DNA of 64,000 nt from the NCBI GenBank assembly GCA_903871335.1, contig CAIQGE010000010.1, positions 1 through 64,000 on the forward strand, in the 5' to 3' direction. Position numbers and translations under genes: made by a program. The notes under the pieces are model-generated. The model did not search any database. It was not told the DNA's origin and was given only the letters and a program-made list of their open reading frames with translations. The stretch's first letter is position 1. The number at the start of each line of letters is the position of its first letter. This DNA comes from an uncultured Actinomycetes bacterium. Lineage in GTDB: Bacteria > Actinomycetota > Acidimicrobiia > Acidimicrobiales > RAAP-2. Shown here in pieces: positions 50,841 to 59,473 of the stretch.

Positions 50841-51710
50841 ATGCGTCGGCTATTGGTCTCCGTCGTTGCGTGTCTGTCGACCGTGCTCCTCCTGACACCG
50901 AACGTCGCTCGAGCCGACGGTGACGCGACGACGGTCGCTCAGTGTCTGAAGGTCGCCCCCACCCAAACTTTGGTGAAGGGGAAACTCACGATCGCGACCG
51001 ATAATCCGGTGACGCCCCCGTGGTTCGTCAACAATCAACCGAGCAATCAAAAAGGTTTCGAATCGGCTCTCGCCTACGCGCTGGCGAGCACTCTCGGATT
51101 CACTCCGGCCAAGGTCAACTGGGTGACCGAACACTTCGCCACGTCATTTCAACCGGGCGCGAAACCTTTCGACTTCGACATCAACGAGATCACCGTCACG
51201 CCCGACAAGTTGAAGAACGTTGCGTTTTCGAATAGCTATTTCCAACTACGACAATCTGTGGTCGCCCTCAAGGGATCACCGATCGTCAAACACCACACGC
51301 CCAAAGATCTACGGCGTGACGTCTTTGGTGCACTCACGAACAGTCCCGCTCTCGCCTACGTGACGGACGCCATTGAGCCGGACGCCGCGGTGCGCGCCTT
51401 CGCGACACTCAACGATGCGGTCACTGCTCTTCGCAGTGGGGCGATTGACGCCATTGTCGTCGATACGCCGACCGGCAACGTTCTCGTGAATTGGCAGATC
51501 CTCTCCAGCACCGGTGCACCCAGCGCCACGCAAGTGGGTCAGTTCCCGGCTGTTGGTAACGAGTACTACGGATTGCTCTTTCAGTTGAAGAACCCGCTAC
51601 TGGCCTGCGTGAACACTGCGCTCGGCAAGCTCTCGACGAATGGCACGTTGACGTCGTTGACCAAAAAGTGGTTGTCGATCTACACGTCGATTCCGACGTT
51701 GCAACCCTGA
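50841..51710 (+). CDS. Orphan extracellular solute-binding protein (family 3-like)
   Basis: A 289-aa protein with an N-terminal signal peptide (LLVSVVACLSTVLLLTPNVARA) and a type II periplasmic-binding fold: GKLTIATDNPVTPPWFVNNQ, GFESALAYALASTLGF, PFDFDINEITVTPDKLKNVAFSNSYFQLRQSVV, AIDAIVVDTPT and LSTNGTLTSLTKKW, typical of polar amino-acid receptors. GAGG 5 nt upstream supports the ATG at 50841. No permease or ATPase genes lie nearby, so it must serve a transporter elsewhere or act as a free sensor. No lipobox at the cleavage site. Confidence 0.82.
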   Translation: MRRLLVSVVACLSTVLLLTPNVARADGDATTVAQCLKVAPTQTLVKGKLTIATDNPVTPPWFVNNQPSNQKGFESALAYALASTLGFTPAKVNWVTEHFATSFQPGAKPFDFDINEITVTPDKLKNVAFSNSYFQLRQSVVALKGSPIVKHHTPKDLRRDVFGALTNSPALAYVTDAIEPDAAVRAFATLNDAVTALRSGAIDAIVVDTPTGNVLVNWQILSSTGAPSATQVGQFPAVGNEYYGLLFQLKNPLLACVNTALGKLSTNGTLTSLTKKWLSIYTSIPTLQP

Positions 51711-51711
51711 G

Positions 51712-52167
51712 TTAGGACGCGTTGGCGCGCAACTCTGGCAGCGTGACCAGTAGGTCGAAGAGTTCTTGGTCGCGGTCCCACGTCAGACGTTCGCGCACGT
51801 GCTCGAGTGGCACCCACCGCAACTCGTCCACCTCGTCGTTGGGAACAAATTCACCGTCGACCGGAGTCATGAGGTAGTAGGTCACGATCTTGGGCTTACC
51901 CTTGCGGTGAACGTAATTCGTGGTGCCGATGAACCGAACGATCTCGCAGCGAAGTCCGGTCTCTTCGACCACCTCCCGCAGTGCGGCTTGTTCGAATGTC
52001 TCACCCTCATCCAGCTTGCCCTTGGGAAAAGTCCAGTCGCCGCGCGCCTCTCGAAACACGCACGCCACTTCAACGCGGCCACCGGCGACGAAGCGAATGA
52101 TGACCCCACCGGAGGCTCGTATGAGGTCGGTCGGCGCGTCGTCGGGGATGATCAACTCGCCGGTCAT
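51712..52167 (-). CDS. NUDIX hydrolase
   Basis: A 151-aa enzyme of the MutT/Ap4A group. The NUDIX box G-x5-E-x7-R-E-U-x-E-E-x-G-U is complete in GKLDEGETFEQAALREVVEE plus TG. Flanking DWTFPKG and LVTYYLMT-type strands (here KIVTYYLMTPVDGEF) fit dinucleoside polyphosphate hydrolases. The ATG at 52167 is chosen; a longer frame from 52203 is possible. It ends 1 nt from the convergent binding-protein gene. Likely substrates are nucleoside diphosphate derivatives or Ap4A. Confidence 0.87.
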   Translation of the reverse strand: MTGELIIPDDAPTDLIRASGGVIIRFVAGGRVEVACVFREARGDWTFPKGKLDEGETFEQAALREVVEETGLRCEIVRFIGTTNYVHRKGKPKIVTYYLMTPVDGEFVPNDEVDELRWVPLEHVRERLTWDRDQELFDLLVTLPELRANAS

Positions 52168-52252
52168 CAAGTACACACTTTCGAAGGTAGCGGGGCGGAG
52201 CAATCAAATCGTGTCAATACGTTTCCTTGACGTCGACTTGTTCCCCTCTCCG

Positions 52253-52258
52253 TAGAGT
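52253..52258 (+). promoter_or_regulatory. -10-like hexamer before the TauE-type gene
   Basis: TAGAGT ends 7 nt before the GTG at 52266, which lacks a ribosome binding site. The spacing supports that GTG as a leaderless start over the in-frame GTG at 52260. Confidence 0.4.
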
Positions 52259-52265
52259 AGTGAAT

Positions 52266-53033
52266 GTGCTCGCCGTCTCTCTGCCGCTCGGCTGGCGACT
52301 CACGATTTACCTCGCCGCCGGAATCGCGGCGGGGATCTCCAACGGTATTGCCGGTGGGGGAACCTTCATCACATTTCCGACGATGTTGGCCCTCGGGGTT
52401 CCCGCCATCCAAGCGAATGTGTCGTCGACCGTCGGCGTCCTACCGAGCTATCTCGGCGGGCTCCGCGGTTTTCGCGACGAGTTGCGAACGCGAATGCCCC
52501 TGGTGCGTCGCCTATTGCCGGCGTGTCTCATCGGGACGGCCTTCGGCACGGCCTTGCTGTTGCGGGGGTCACCCACCACTTTTCGCGCCCTCGTTCCCTG
52601 GCTGATTGGTGGCGCGACCATTCTTTTTGCCCTGTCCCCACTGGTGACCAAGCGACTGGCGCACATTGACCACGCCCACCCCACGCGCCGATGGGCCTTG
52701 CAAATCGGCGTCTTTCTCGTCGCCGTGTACGGGGGATACTTCGGCGCCGGTCTCGGGATCATGCTTTTGGCGGTCATGGGGCTCACCCTGCCCGACGACC
52801 TCGATACCGTCCAAGGTCTCCGCAGCGCGTTGTCCACGGTGATCAACGCGGTCGCCGCTCTCGTCTTTCTTTTTCGCGGTCACTTAGCCGTCGAAGCGGT
52901 CATCATGTTGCTCATCGGCACCGCCATCGGTGGGTGGCTGGGCACGGTGCTCATTAAGAAGCTGCGGCCGAATACGGTCCGAGTGCTCATCGTCGCGATC
53001 GGGGCGGCCACCGCCATACGACTCGCCGTGTAG
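52266..53033 (+). CDS. TauE/SafE-family membrane protein
   Basis: A 255-aa protein with about eight transmembrane segments in two similar halves. The halves start with LAAGIAAGISNGIAGGGTFITFPTML and VYGGYFGAGLGIMLLAVMGLTLPD, the repeated Gly-rich signature of the TauE/SafE family (sulfite, sulfoacetate or other anion export). The start is taken at GTG 52266 because of the -10 hexamer 7 nt upstream. A DUF4395 gene follows after 41 nt but has its own -10 element. The actual anion cannot be inferred. Confidence 0.87.
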   Translation: MLAVSLPLGWRLTIYLAAGIAAGISNGIAGGGTFITFPTMLALGVPAIQANVSSTVGVLPSYLGGLRGFRDELRTRMPLVRRLLPACLIGTAFGTALLLRGSPTTFRALVPWLIGGATILFALSPLVTKRLAHIDHAHPTRRWALQIGVFLVAVYGGYFGAGLGIMLLAVMGLTLPDDLDTVQGLRSALSTVINAVAALVFLFRGHLAVEAVIMLLIGTAIGGWLGTVLIKKLRPNTVRVLIVAIGAATAIRLAV

Positions 53034-53061
53034 CTGAATGATCAATTCCTGAGTAATCCAC

Positions 53062-53067
53062 TAATAT
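53062..53067 (+). promoter_or_regulatory. -10-like hexamer of the DUF4395 gene
   Basis: TAATAT, a near-consensus -10, ends 7 nt before the GTG at 53075. No ribosome binding site is present. Strongest leaderless case in the window. Confidence 0.5.
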
Positions 53068-53074
53068 TTATGGG

Positions 53075-53596
53075 GTGAAGCGATTCTTCAGTTTCCCGAA
53101 TCCCGTCAATGACGCCGCGGCGCGCACCGTCGCACTGGGCGTCGTCACGATGACGGTCACGGTGCTCGTGACGGGCTGGGTCTGGATCCTGATTCCTCTC
53201 ACCTACGGCTTTCTCGCGCGCGTTCTCGCGGGACCGAAGTTGTCCCCACTCGGGCGCTTCGCCGTCACTGTGGCGGCGCCGCGCATTGCTCGCACCCCCG
53301 CTTTTTCTCATTGGGAGCGACTGGTCCCCGGACCCCCGAAGCGTTTCGCGCAGGGCACTGGCCTCGCCTTCACCACGGCAACGGTGATCACGTGGGCGAC
53401 GGCGGGATGGGGAGCCGCCCGGTGGATCCTGCTGCCGTTACTCGTGGCCGCATCGCTCGAAGGTTTCGCCGGGTACTGCCTCGGTTGCAAGATGTTCGGG
53501 TGGCTGATGAAGTGGGGACTGGTGCCCGAATCGGTATGCGAGGAGTGCGCCGATCTTTCCAAGCGCTGGGCTCGACAGGGTTTAGTGAATACTTAA
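53075..53596 (+). CDS. DUF4395 membrane protein
   Basis: A 173-aa protein with four hydrophobic segments. FPNPVNDAAARTVALGVV at the N-terminus, then RVLAGPKLSPLGRFAV and VPGPPKRFAQGTG, then LEGFAGYCLGCKMFGWLM match DUF4395. Two cysteines in CLGC and two in CEEC near the C-terminus could bind a metal or carry out thiol exchange. DUF4395 genes commonly occur next to thioredoxin- or rhodanese-like genes; here the neighbour is TauE-like. The GTG start fits a leaderless transcript. Function is unknown. Confidence 0.85.
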   Translation: MKRFFSFPNPVNDAAARTVALGVVTMTVTVLVTGWVWILIPLTYGFLARVLAGPKLSPLGRFAVTVAAPRIARTPAFSHWERLVPGPPKRFAQGTGLAFTTATVITWATAGWGAARWILLPLLVAASLEGFAGYCLGCKMFGWLMKWGLVPESVCEECADLSKRWARQGLVNT

Positions 53597-53669
53597 GAGA
53601 CGCCCTTCTCCGGCCGTGGGAAGAGCCCTACGATCGGAAGATCGTGGCCGAGTCCCCGGGGAGAAGAAG

Positions 53670-56600
53670 ATGAGTCGTTTGTCCGCGCATCACCGTACGG
53701 GAAGCCGTCCGTGGACCGCGACCGTCGTCGCCACCGCCGCCCTCGCCAGTCTTGCCACCAGCGTGCCCGCCATCGGCATTGCTTCGTCGGCGGGCGCCGC
53801 TGAGGTGCGCGTCATCGTGGACCACGCGAGCCTCGCCGGTGTCCACGTCACGTCAGCGCCTCGCACGACGTCCTTCAGCGTGGTTTTACGTCCTCAGCAC
53901 GCCACACAACTAGCCGCATTCGTCGCGAGCATCAGTGATCCCCATTCGAGCAACTACCGCCACTTCCTCTCGCGAGGGGCGTACGCCGCACAGTTCGGTC
54001 CCTCGGCGTCAACGGTCTCGGCGATGAAGTCCTACTTCTCGCGCTACGGACTTCACACCCAGTCGGGTGGCGACGGTTCATTGGTGTGGCGCGTGAGCGG
54101 ACTCACGACACACGTGGCCTCCGCTTTCGCCGCCCAGGTCGTGGGCGTGCGCGATAGTTCGGGTGCGGTCCTCAGCGAACTTCGTGGGAATGGCACGTTG
54201 CCCTCGTCGCTCGCCCAGCACGTCAGTGGCATCGTCGGCTTGAGCTCGTCGCGACTGTTCCACTCACTCGCCGTCACGCACGCTTCGGCCCACGACACCG
54301 CGGGTACGAATGAACAAACCTGTTCGGACGCCGCCGCGACGGCGACGTCGCAAGGTGCGTATCTGCCAAGCCAGCAGGCGTCGCTCTACGGCCTCGACAC
54401 TCAGTGGGCCAAGGGTATCGACGGCGTGGGTGCCACCATTGGCATCTACGAACTCTCGGGCTATTCCTCGAGTGACGTGTCGACCTATCTCTCGTGTTAC
54501 AACGTGCCGAACCACCTGCAGCCGAGCGTGATGGTGGACGGTGGTCCCGCTCTCGGGGACACCACCGTCAACACGGAAAGTGAAGCCGACCTCGACATCG
54601 AAGAAGCCGCCGTGTTGGCTCCTGGCGCCCACATCGTCGTCTACGAAGCACCCAACTCGGCGAGCGGCAGCCTCGATGGTTTCGCTCGCATGGCGAGTGA
54701 CGACACGGCCTCGGTCATTACGACCTCGTGGGGCGAATGCGAAGCGCAGCTCGGCTCGTCGGGCATGAGCGCCGAGAACACGGTGTTCCAACAGATGGCG
54801 GCCCAAGGTCAAACAGTCGCCGCGGCCGCCGGTGATGACGGATCGACCGACTGCACGACGGCGTCGGGTTCACCCGTCAATCAGCTGGCGGTCGATGATC
54901 CCGCGTCACAGCCGATGGTGATTGGTGTCGGGGGACTCGCCGTGACCTCGATCTCGCCCCTGAGCCAAGCCGTGTGGAACAGCCGCTTCCCGTCCCCGGG
55001 CGTCAACGACGGCGGTAGTGCGGGTACGCAAGGTGGCGGAGCCGGTGGCATCTCGTCGTACTGGACCCGCCCGTCCTGGCAGTCCGGGGTCGGCATCGCG
55101 TCCACGCAGGTCTCGCGACTGGTACCCGACCTCTCAGTGATGGCCGACCCGGCGTACGGCTTCTTGGAGTACACGCCCGCGGGACATCGCACGAATGTTT
55201 GGACTGCCGTGGGAGGTACGTCCATTGGTTCTCCCATCGTGGCCGCGCTCCTCGCGGTGGCGTCTCAAGCGTGCGGCGGTGGACGACTCGGACTGGTCAC
55301 GCCCACCTTGTACGCGATGGCCGCGGCGAACACTGGTTTCAACGACGTCACCGTGGGTGGCAATAACATCTTCCGTTCCGCCGGTTCCTACCACGCCGGT
55401 GTCGGTTACGACATGGCGTCCGGACTCGGGAGCCCGGACGCGGGGAGTTTCATCTCCAGTCTGTGCGCCCGCGTACCCGCCAGTGCCACTCTCAACTCCA
55501 CGACATCCGGCGCCATTGACAGCGCACCGGCCACCATCACGATCACCCTCGACAATGGTTCTGCTTCCCCGATGGTCAACGCGCCCGCGCCCTTGATGAC
55601 GGCGACCGAAGCACACGGCACTCCGGTGGTCACGGCAGCCACGTCGACGACCAACGCCAGTGGACAAGTCACCTATAACGTCACGAGTAACACTCCGGGG
55701 CTCGTTCATCTGACCCTGTCGAGCGGAGGAGTCGCGCTTCTCACGACATCGGTCGCGGTCACGACCAACGTGACCGCGACGCCGCTCGCCACGACCGTCA
55801 ACGCGTTGGGCGCGCTCTCAGGCACCCTTCGCGCCGCGAATGAAGGCAGTGACACGGTGGTCGCCGGCGTGACCAGCGGCGGAAAGGTCGTCGTCGCTTC
55901 GACAGCGTCGCCCACTGTCGTGACCCTCGCCGTCAAGACCGCCACCGGCGCGCCCGCCCTCACCTGTACCGCGAGCGCGTGCGACCTCGCGGTCGACGTC
56001 AACGGTGCGGTCGTCCTCGTGACCGACGTCCTCGGAGCCACGCCCAAGGTCACGACGCTCTCGTCCAACACGCCCCTGGCCAACGGCATCACCGCCAACA
56101 CGTTGTCACTTTCTCTCACGCCCACTGGTGGAATAGCCATCTTCGCGATCCGCTCGGGTCACGTGGTCGCGGTGACGCTGAAGAAAGCGAGTGCAAAGCC
56201 CGTGGGGATCGATCTGAGCGCGGCCCGAGGTCTCGGTGCCGCCACCGGTGGCACCGCCAGTGCCGTGAGTGCGAGTGGTACGCCCGAGGTGGCGGTGACG
56301 ATCTCTGGACACGTCTGGCTCCTCACGACTCTGAGCGCGAGCGCTGACCGCGATCTCGTTAGCGCCAGTGCGCTGTCCACCTCGACGAACGGCACGGTGA
56401 TCGCGAGTCCGCAGATCGTCAACGACAATGGTGTCCTCGACGTCGCGGCGATCACGTCGAAGAACTCACTGGTCCTATTCACGACCACGGCGTCGTCTTC
56501 GACGGCGACCGTCACGTCATCGGTGTTGACGACGTCGGTGTCGGCCGTTGCCTTCACTCCCGGCGCCAACGGGATGGACCTACTCGCACGAACCACGGGC

Positions 56601-56753
56601 GGAAGTCTGCGGCTGTTGGCGAGAACTCCGAGTTGGACCGTCCTCACGGCGAACACGCTGACCGGGACCTCCTTCGCGGGCGTGACGCTGGTGCCGGGTG
56701 GCTCGAGTGGACTCGTTCTGAACGTCAACGGCCCGACGTTGGTGCGCGCCTGA
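53670..56753 (+). CDS. Secreted sedolisin (S53) peptidase with Ig and propeller-like C-terminal region
   Basis: A 1027-aa exported endopeptidase. Signal peptide at 1-43, pro-kumamolisin activation domain at about 60-215 (HATQLAAFVASISDPHSSNY), catalytic domain at about 240-615. The acid pair is Glu305/Asp309 in ESEADLDIE and the nucleophile is Ser518 in GGTSIGSP; the calcium-site region appears near ASGLGSPDAG. S53 enzymes work at low pH. Residues about 620-725 form a Big_1-like Ig domain and about 730-1027 a region of repeated strands such as GHVVAVTL, GHVWLLTTLSAS and GSLRLLART. ATG 53670 has GGGGAGAAG upstream. It probably digests external protein; downstream gene may be cotranscribed. Confidence 0.9.
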   Translation: MSRLSAHHRTGSRPWTATVVATAALASLATSVPAIGIASSAGAAEVRVIVDHASLAGVHVTSAPRTTSFSVVLRPQHATQLAAFVASISDPHSSNYRHFLSRGAYAAQFGPSASTVSAMKSYFSRYGLHTQSGGDGSLVWRVSGLTTHVASAFAAQVVGVRDSSGAVLSELRGNGTLPSSLAQHVSGIVGLSSSRLFHSLAVTHASAHDTAGTNEQTCSDAAATATSQGAYLPSQQASLYGLDTQWAKGIDGVGATIGIYELSGYSSSDVSTYLSCYNVPNHLQPSVMVDGGPALGDTTVNTESEADLDIEEAAVLAPGAHIVVYEAPNSASGSLDGFARMASDDTASVITTSWGECEAQLGSSGMSAENTVFQQMAAQGQTVAAAAGDDGSTDCTTASGSPVNQLAVDDPASQPMVIGVGGLAVTSISPLSQAVWNSRFPSPGVNDGGSAGTQGGGAGGISSYWTRPSWQSGVGIASTQVSRLVPDLSVMADPAYGFLEYTPAGHRTNVWTAVGGTSIGSPIVAALLAVASQACGGGRLGLVTPTLYAMAAANTGFNDVTVGGNNIFRSAGSYHAGVGYDMASGLGSPDAGSFISSLCARVPASATLNSTTSGAIDSAPATITITLDNGSASPMVNAPAPLMTATEAHGTPVVTAATSTTNASGQVTYNVTSNTPGLVHLTLSSGGVALLTTSVAVTTNVTATPLATTVNALGALSGTLRAANEGSDTVVAGVTSGGKVVVASTASPTVVTLAVKTATGAPALTCTASACDLAVDVNGAVVLVTDVLGATPKVTTLSSNTPLANGITANTLSLSLTPTGGIAIFAIRSGHVVAVTLKKASAKPVGIDLSAARGLGAATGGTASAVSASGTPEVAVTISGHVWLLTTLSASADRDLVSASALSTSTNGTVIASPQIVNDNGVLDVAAITSKNSLVLFTTTASSSTATVTSSVLTTSVSAVAFTPGANGMDLLARTTGGSLRLLARTPSWTVLTANTLTGTSFAGVTLVPGGSSGLVLNVNGPTLVRA

Positions 56754-56841
56754 ACCATTTTGTCTCCGCCGCACCCCTAGACTTCCCTTCGGGTGGAGGT
56801 CCTCAACGGGTGCACGCATCCCGAGACAAGGACGACGAAGA

Positions 56842-59463
56842 TTGAGACGAATCTCGCGTAGCGCCCTGTGGGCGCTCCCGATGATCCTTCTCGTGGCGCC
56901 CACGGGAGGTAGTGCGTGGGCGCAGGCCTCCGCGGCGGCGCCACGCGCGCTCAGCCTCACCCCGGCCGCACCCCTTCCGCTCTATCAATTCGCCAAAACC
57001 ACCACGGGACCTCTCCCGTGGAACGCACAGTCATTGGCCTCGTCTCTCGGGGGTGCCACCGTGAGCGCGGGACCTCTGTCGACGACGGGCCCTGACGGAT
57101 CGAGTGTGCTCGCCATCGCGACGTCCACCGGTTCGGTGGGCGTTCTTCTCAGCGCACCCGGGGCGCCACCCTCGACCGGCACGTACACGGATCTCGGAAC
57201 GTTAATTCCGTCCCTGCCGCCACCGTCCGATGCGCCGGTGCCTTTTTTTGATGGCGCGGGGCACCTGAATGTTGCCTACGTCGGTGTGGGTGGTGACCTG
57301 TACGTCGCAACGAACGACCCTGTTCCCGGCGTCAACGTGCTCGGACGAGGCACGACGGATACTCACCCACGCTGGCGACTCACGAACCTGAGCGCACTCT
57401 CGTCGGCGGCGGCCCCGACGCTCGGAGTCGTGACCGCGACGGGCACACCGGCCATCAACATCAGCGGCTCATCGGATCTCATCGCGGTGCGCACGCCCGC
57501 GGCACACCTCGTTCACTTCACGCTCAGCGCCACACGACCGTTTCTCCTCGCTGGGGTCACCGACCTCAGCGCCGCCGTGAGTCCCGCGATCACGGTCGCG
57601 GGTAATCCGGTGGCCCTCGGCGTCGCGAATGGCACCGACCGATGGGCCGCGGTGGCGACGGGCGGTCACCTCACGGTCTTTGGTCTCACGGGATCAAGCG
57701 CATCGGCGCTCGACGTGACGGCTCTGACCAAGAGTGCGTCCCTGGGCACAGCGCTCTCGGGAGTGCCCACCTCGAGCGGCTGGTCAGTGGCGGGTATTGC
57801 CGCCAGTTCTGGCGACGTGCAGTATTTCAGCGCGTCGTCGTCCACGCCGGGGACGTGGACGAACGCGGACGTCACGACCAAGAGTCAATCCACCTCCACC
57901 AACGCTCCACCGCTGGGCGGACGAATCACGCTGGCGCGAAGTGGTTCGAGCGTCACCATTGCGGGACAGGCTGCGGGCTGGGGAGATTTGTTCGCCTTCA
58001 CGTCGTCGAACGGCACCACGTGGGCCGCCACCGACGTCTCAGCCACGGGTGGATCGAACGCCACCACCGTGGGTACCACCGTGTCCTCGCTCGTGCTGAA
58101 TGGTGCCGTTCTCCTCTTCGCCGGTGGCGTGGCGACGCCCGCTCCCCAGGGCGTCGGGATCTACGACATTCCCTCGAACGACCTTCCTCACGCCGTGGCG
58201 GATCACTGGAAGATCATCGCGGACACCGGTGGACTCGGAACAACCACAGCGCCGTATACCAACGTGTGGCCGTCCACGCCGGTCAACCAGACACCCGAGT
58301 TCGTCACCGGATCGGCGATTGCGAACGCCTCCGGTCACCCGCGAGAGACGTGGCTGTCATTTTGGACAGTGAGCGGTCCCGTGGGAACTGAGAGCGTGAC
58401 GCCCGCGACGTATCAGTCACATGCCTACCAGGCCGGTGCCGCGGTGGCGACGGAAATTGATCAGTATCGCAACGCCGGTCTCGGTCTCAAACCCGACTGG
58501 GTGATTCTCGACCCGGAGGGATTTCCGGACAACCACTCGGAACTCGACGGCACCAATATCTCGTCGCTCTCCGCCACGGCGACATCTGTCACCGTATCCA
58601 TCGGGGTGCCGACGAACTTCGTGACCGGGCAAGTCGTCTCGCTTCAATTTCTCGCCACGAAGATCCCGGTACCGAGTTTCCATGACACCAACGTGACGAT
58701 CACCGTGACCTCGAAGCCCGGGGCGCCGACGACGTTCAGCTTTCCGAACTCGTCACAGCGCGCGTTCGCCACGGTTGCGGCGTCGGGCAACGTCGTGAAC
58801 AACGCCCTCATCGCGCAAAACTGGGCGGCCGTCATTTCGGGTTGGCGCGCGGGAATTGCGGCGGTCGACCCGTCGCTCAACGCGGCGATCTACACCGAAG
58901 AATCCCAGTACAGCTCATTCGGGATCGCCAAGCAGAACATTCCGGTCTTCATGGCCATTGCCTACGAGACAACCGCGTCGCCCTATACATTCACCGTGAC
59001 CGCCCGCAACGCCGGGGGCTCGTCCCCGCCCGGATCGGTCACCACGCTGGCCACCTCCACCGCCACCGCACCCACGGCGCCCACCAACGTGCGAGTCGTC
59101 CTGACCTCCAACACCACCGCGACGGTGACCTGGTCCGCGCCGAGCCAAATGGGCTCGAGTGCGCTTACCGGATACACCGTGCGGGCGTATAAGAACAATC
59201 AAACTTTGGCGGGAACGTGCGCCGTCGCGGCCACGGCCGCCAGCTGCGCGATGACCGGTCTCTCGAATCTTTGGGGGAAAGTCACGAGCCCTCGGGCCAT
59301 CTCGCACTCCAACAATGTCCTCGGTTATATCGAGTTCGGCAATCTGTGCGTGCCCGGCACGGTGCAGTCGCAAATGACCATGTTGCAGAACGCACCTTTC
59401 GGTGGTCTCTACAACACCGTGCAATTCAATCCGCCGGGATACTGCACCGCGACAACGCCGTAG
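56842..59463 (+). CDS. Secreted propeller protein with interrupted glycosidase-like domain
   Basis: An 873-aa exported protein with a signal peptide (residues 1-28). Residues about 40-440 hold beta-propeller-like strands GSVGVLLS, GDLYVATN, GHLTVFGL, GDVQYFSA and GDLFAFTS, resembling the C-terminal region of the adjacent sedolisin. A TIM-barrel-like domain follows: TWLSFWTVSGP, WVILDPEGFPDNHSELDG with a candidate catalytic Glu, IAQNWAAVISGWRAGIAAVDPSL and PVFMAIAYE. It seems split by two inserts, one of about 80 residues after the DPEG strand and one Fn3-like unit after AIAYE. The end HSNNVLGYIEFGNLC resumes the barrel pattern. The start is a TTG 88 nt after the sedolisin. Confidence 0.68.
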   Translation: MRRISRSALWALPMILLVAPTGGSAWAQASAAAPRALSLTPAAPLPLYQFAKTTTGPLPWNAQSLASSLGGATVSAGPLSTTGPDGSSVLAIATSTGSVGVLLSAPGAPPSTGTYTDLGTLIPSLPPPSDAPVPFFDGAGHLNVAYVGVGGDLYVATNDPVPGVNVLGRGTTDTHPRWRLTNLSALSSAAAPTLGVVTATGTPAINISGSSDLIAVRTPAAHLVHFTLSATRPFLLAGVTDLSAAVSPAITVAGNPVALGVANGTDRWAAVATGGHLTVFGLTGSSASALDVTALTKSASLGTALSGVPTSSGWSVAGIAASSGDVQYFSASSSTPGTWTNADVTTKSQSTSTNAPPLGGRITLARSGSSVTIAGQAAGWGDLFAFTSSNGTTWAATDVSATGGSNATTVGTTVSSLVLNGAVLLFAGGVATPAPQGVGIYDIPSNDLPHAVADHWKIIADTGGLGTTTAPYTNVWPSTPVNQTPEFVTGSAIANASGHPRETWLSFWTVSGPVGTESVTPATYQSHAYQAGAAVATEIDQYRNAGLGLKPDWVILDPEGFPDNHSELDGTNISSLSATATSVTVSIGVPTNFVTGQVVSLQFLATKIPVPSFHDTNVTITVTSKPGAPTTFSFPNSSQRAFATVAASGNVVNNALIAQNWAAVISGWRAGIAAVDPSLNAAIYTEESQYSSFGIAKQNIPVFMAIAYETTASPYTFTVTARNAGGSSPPGSVTTLATSTATAPTAPTNVRVVLTSNTTATVTWSAPSQMGSSALTGYTVRAYKNNQTLAGTCAVAATAASCAMTGLSNLWGKVTSPRAISHSNNVLGYIEFGNLCVPGTVQSQMTMLQNAPFGGLYNTVQFNPPGYCTATTP

Positions 59464-59473
59464 TGTGGGCCTG

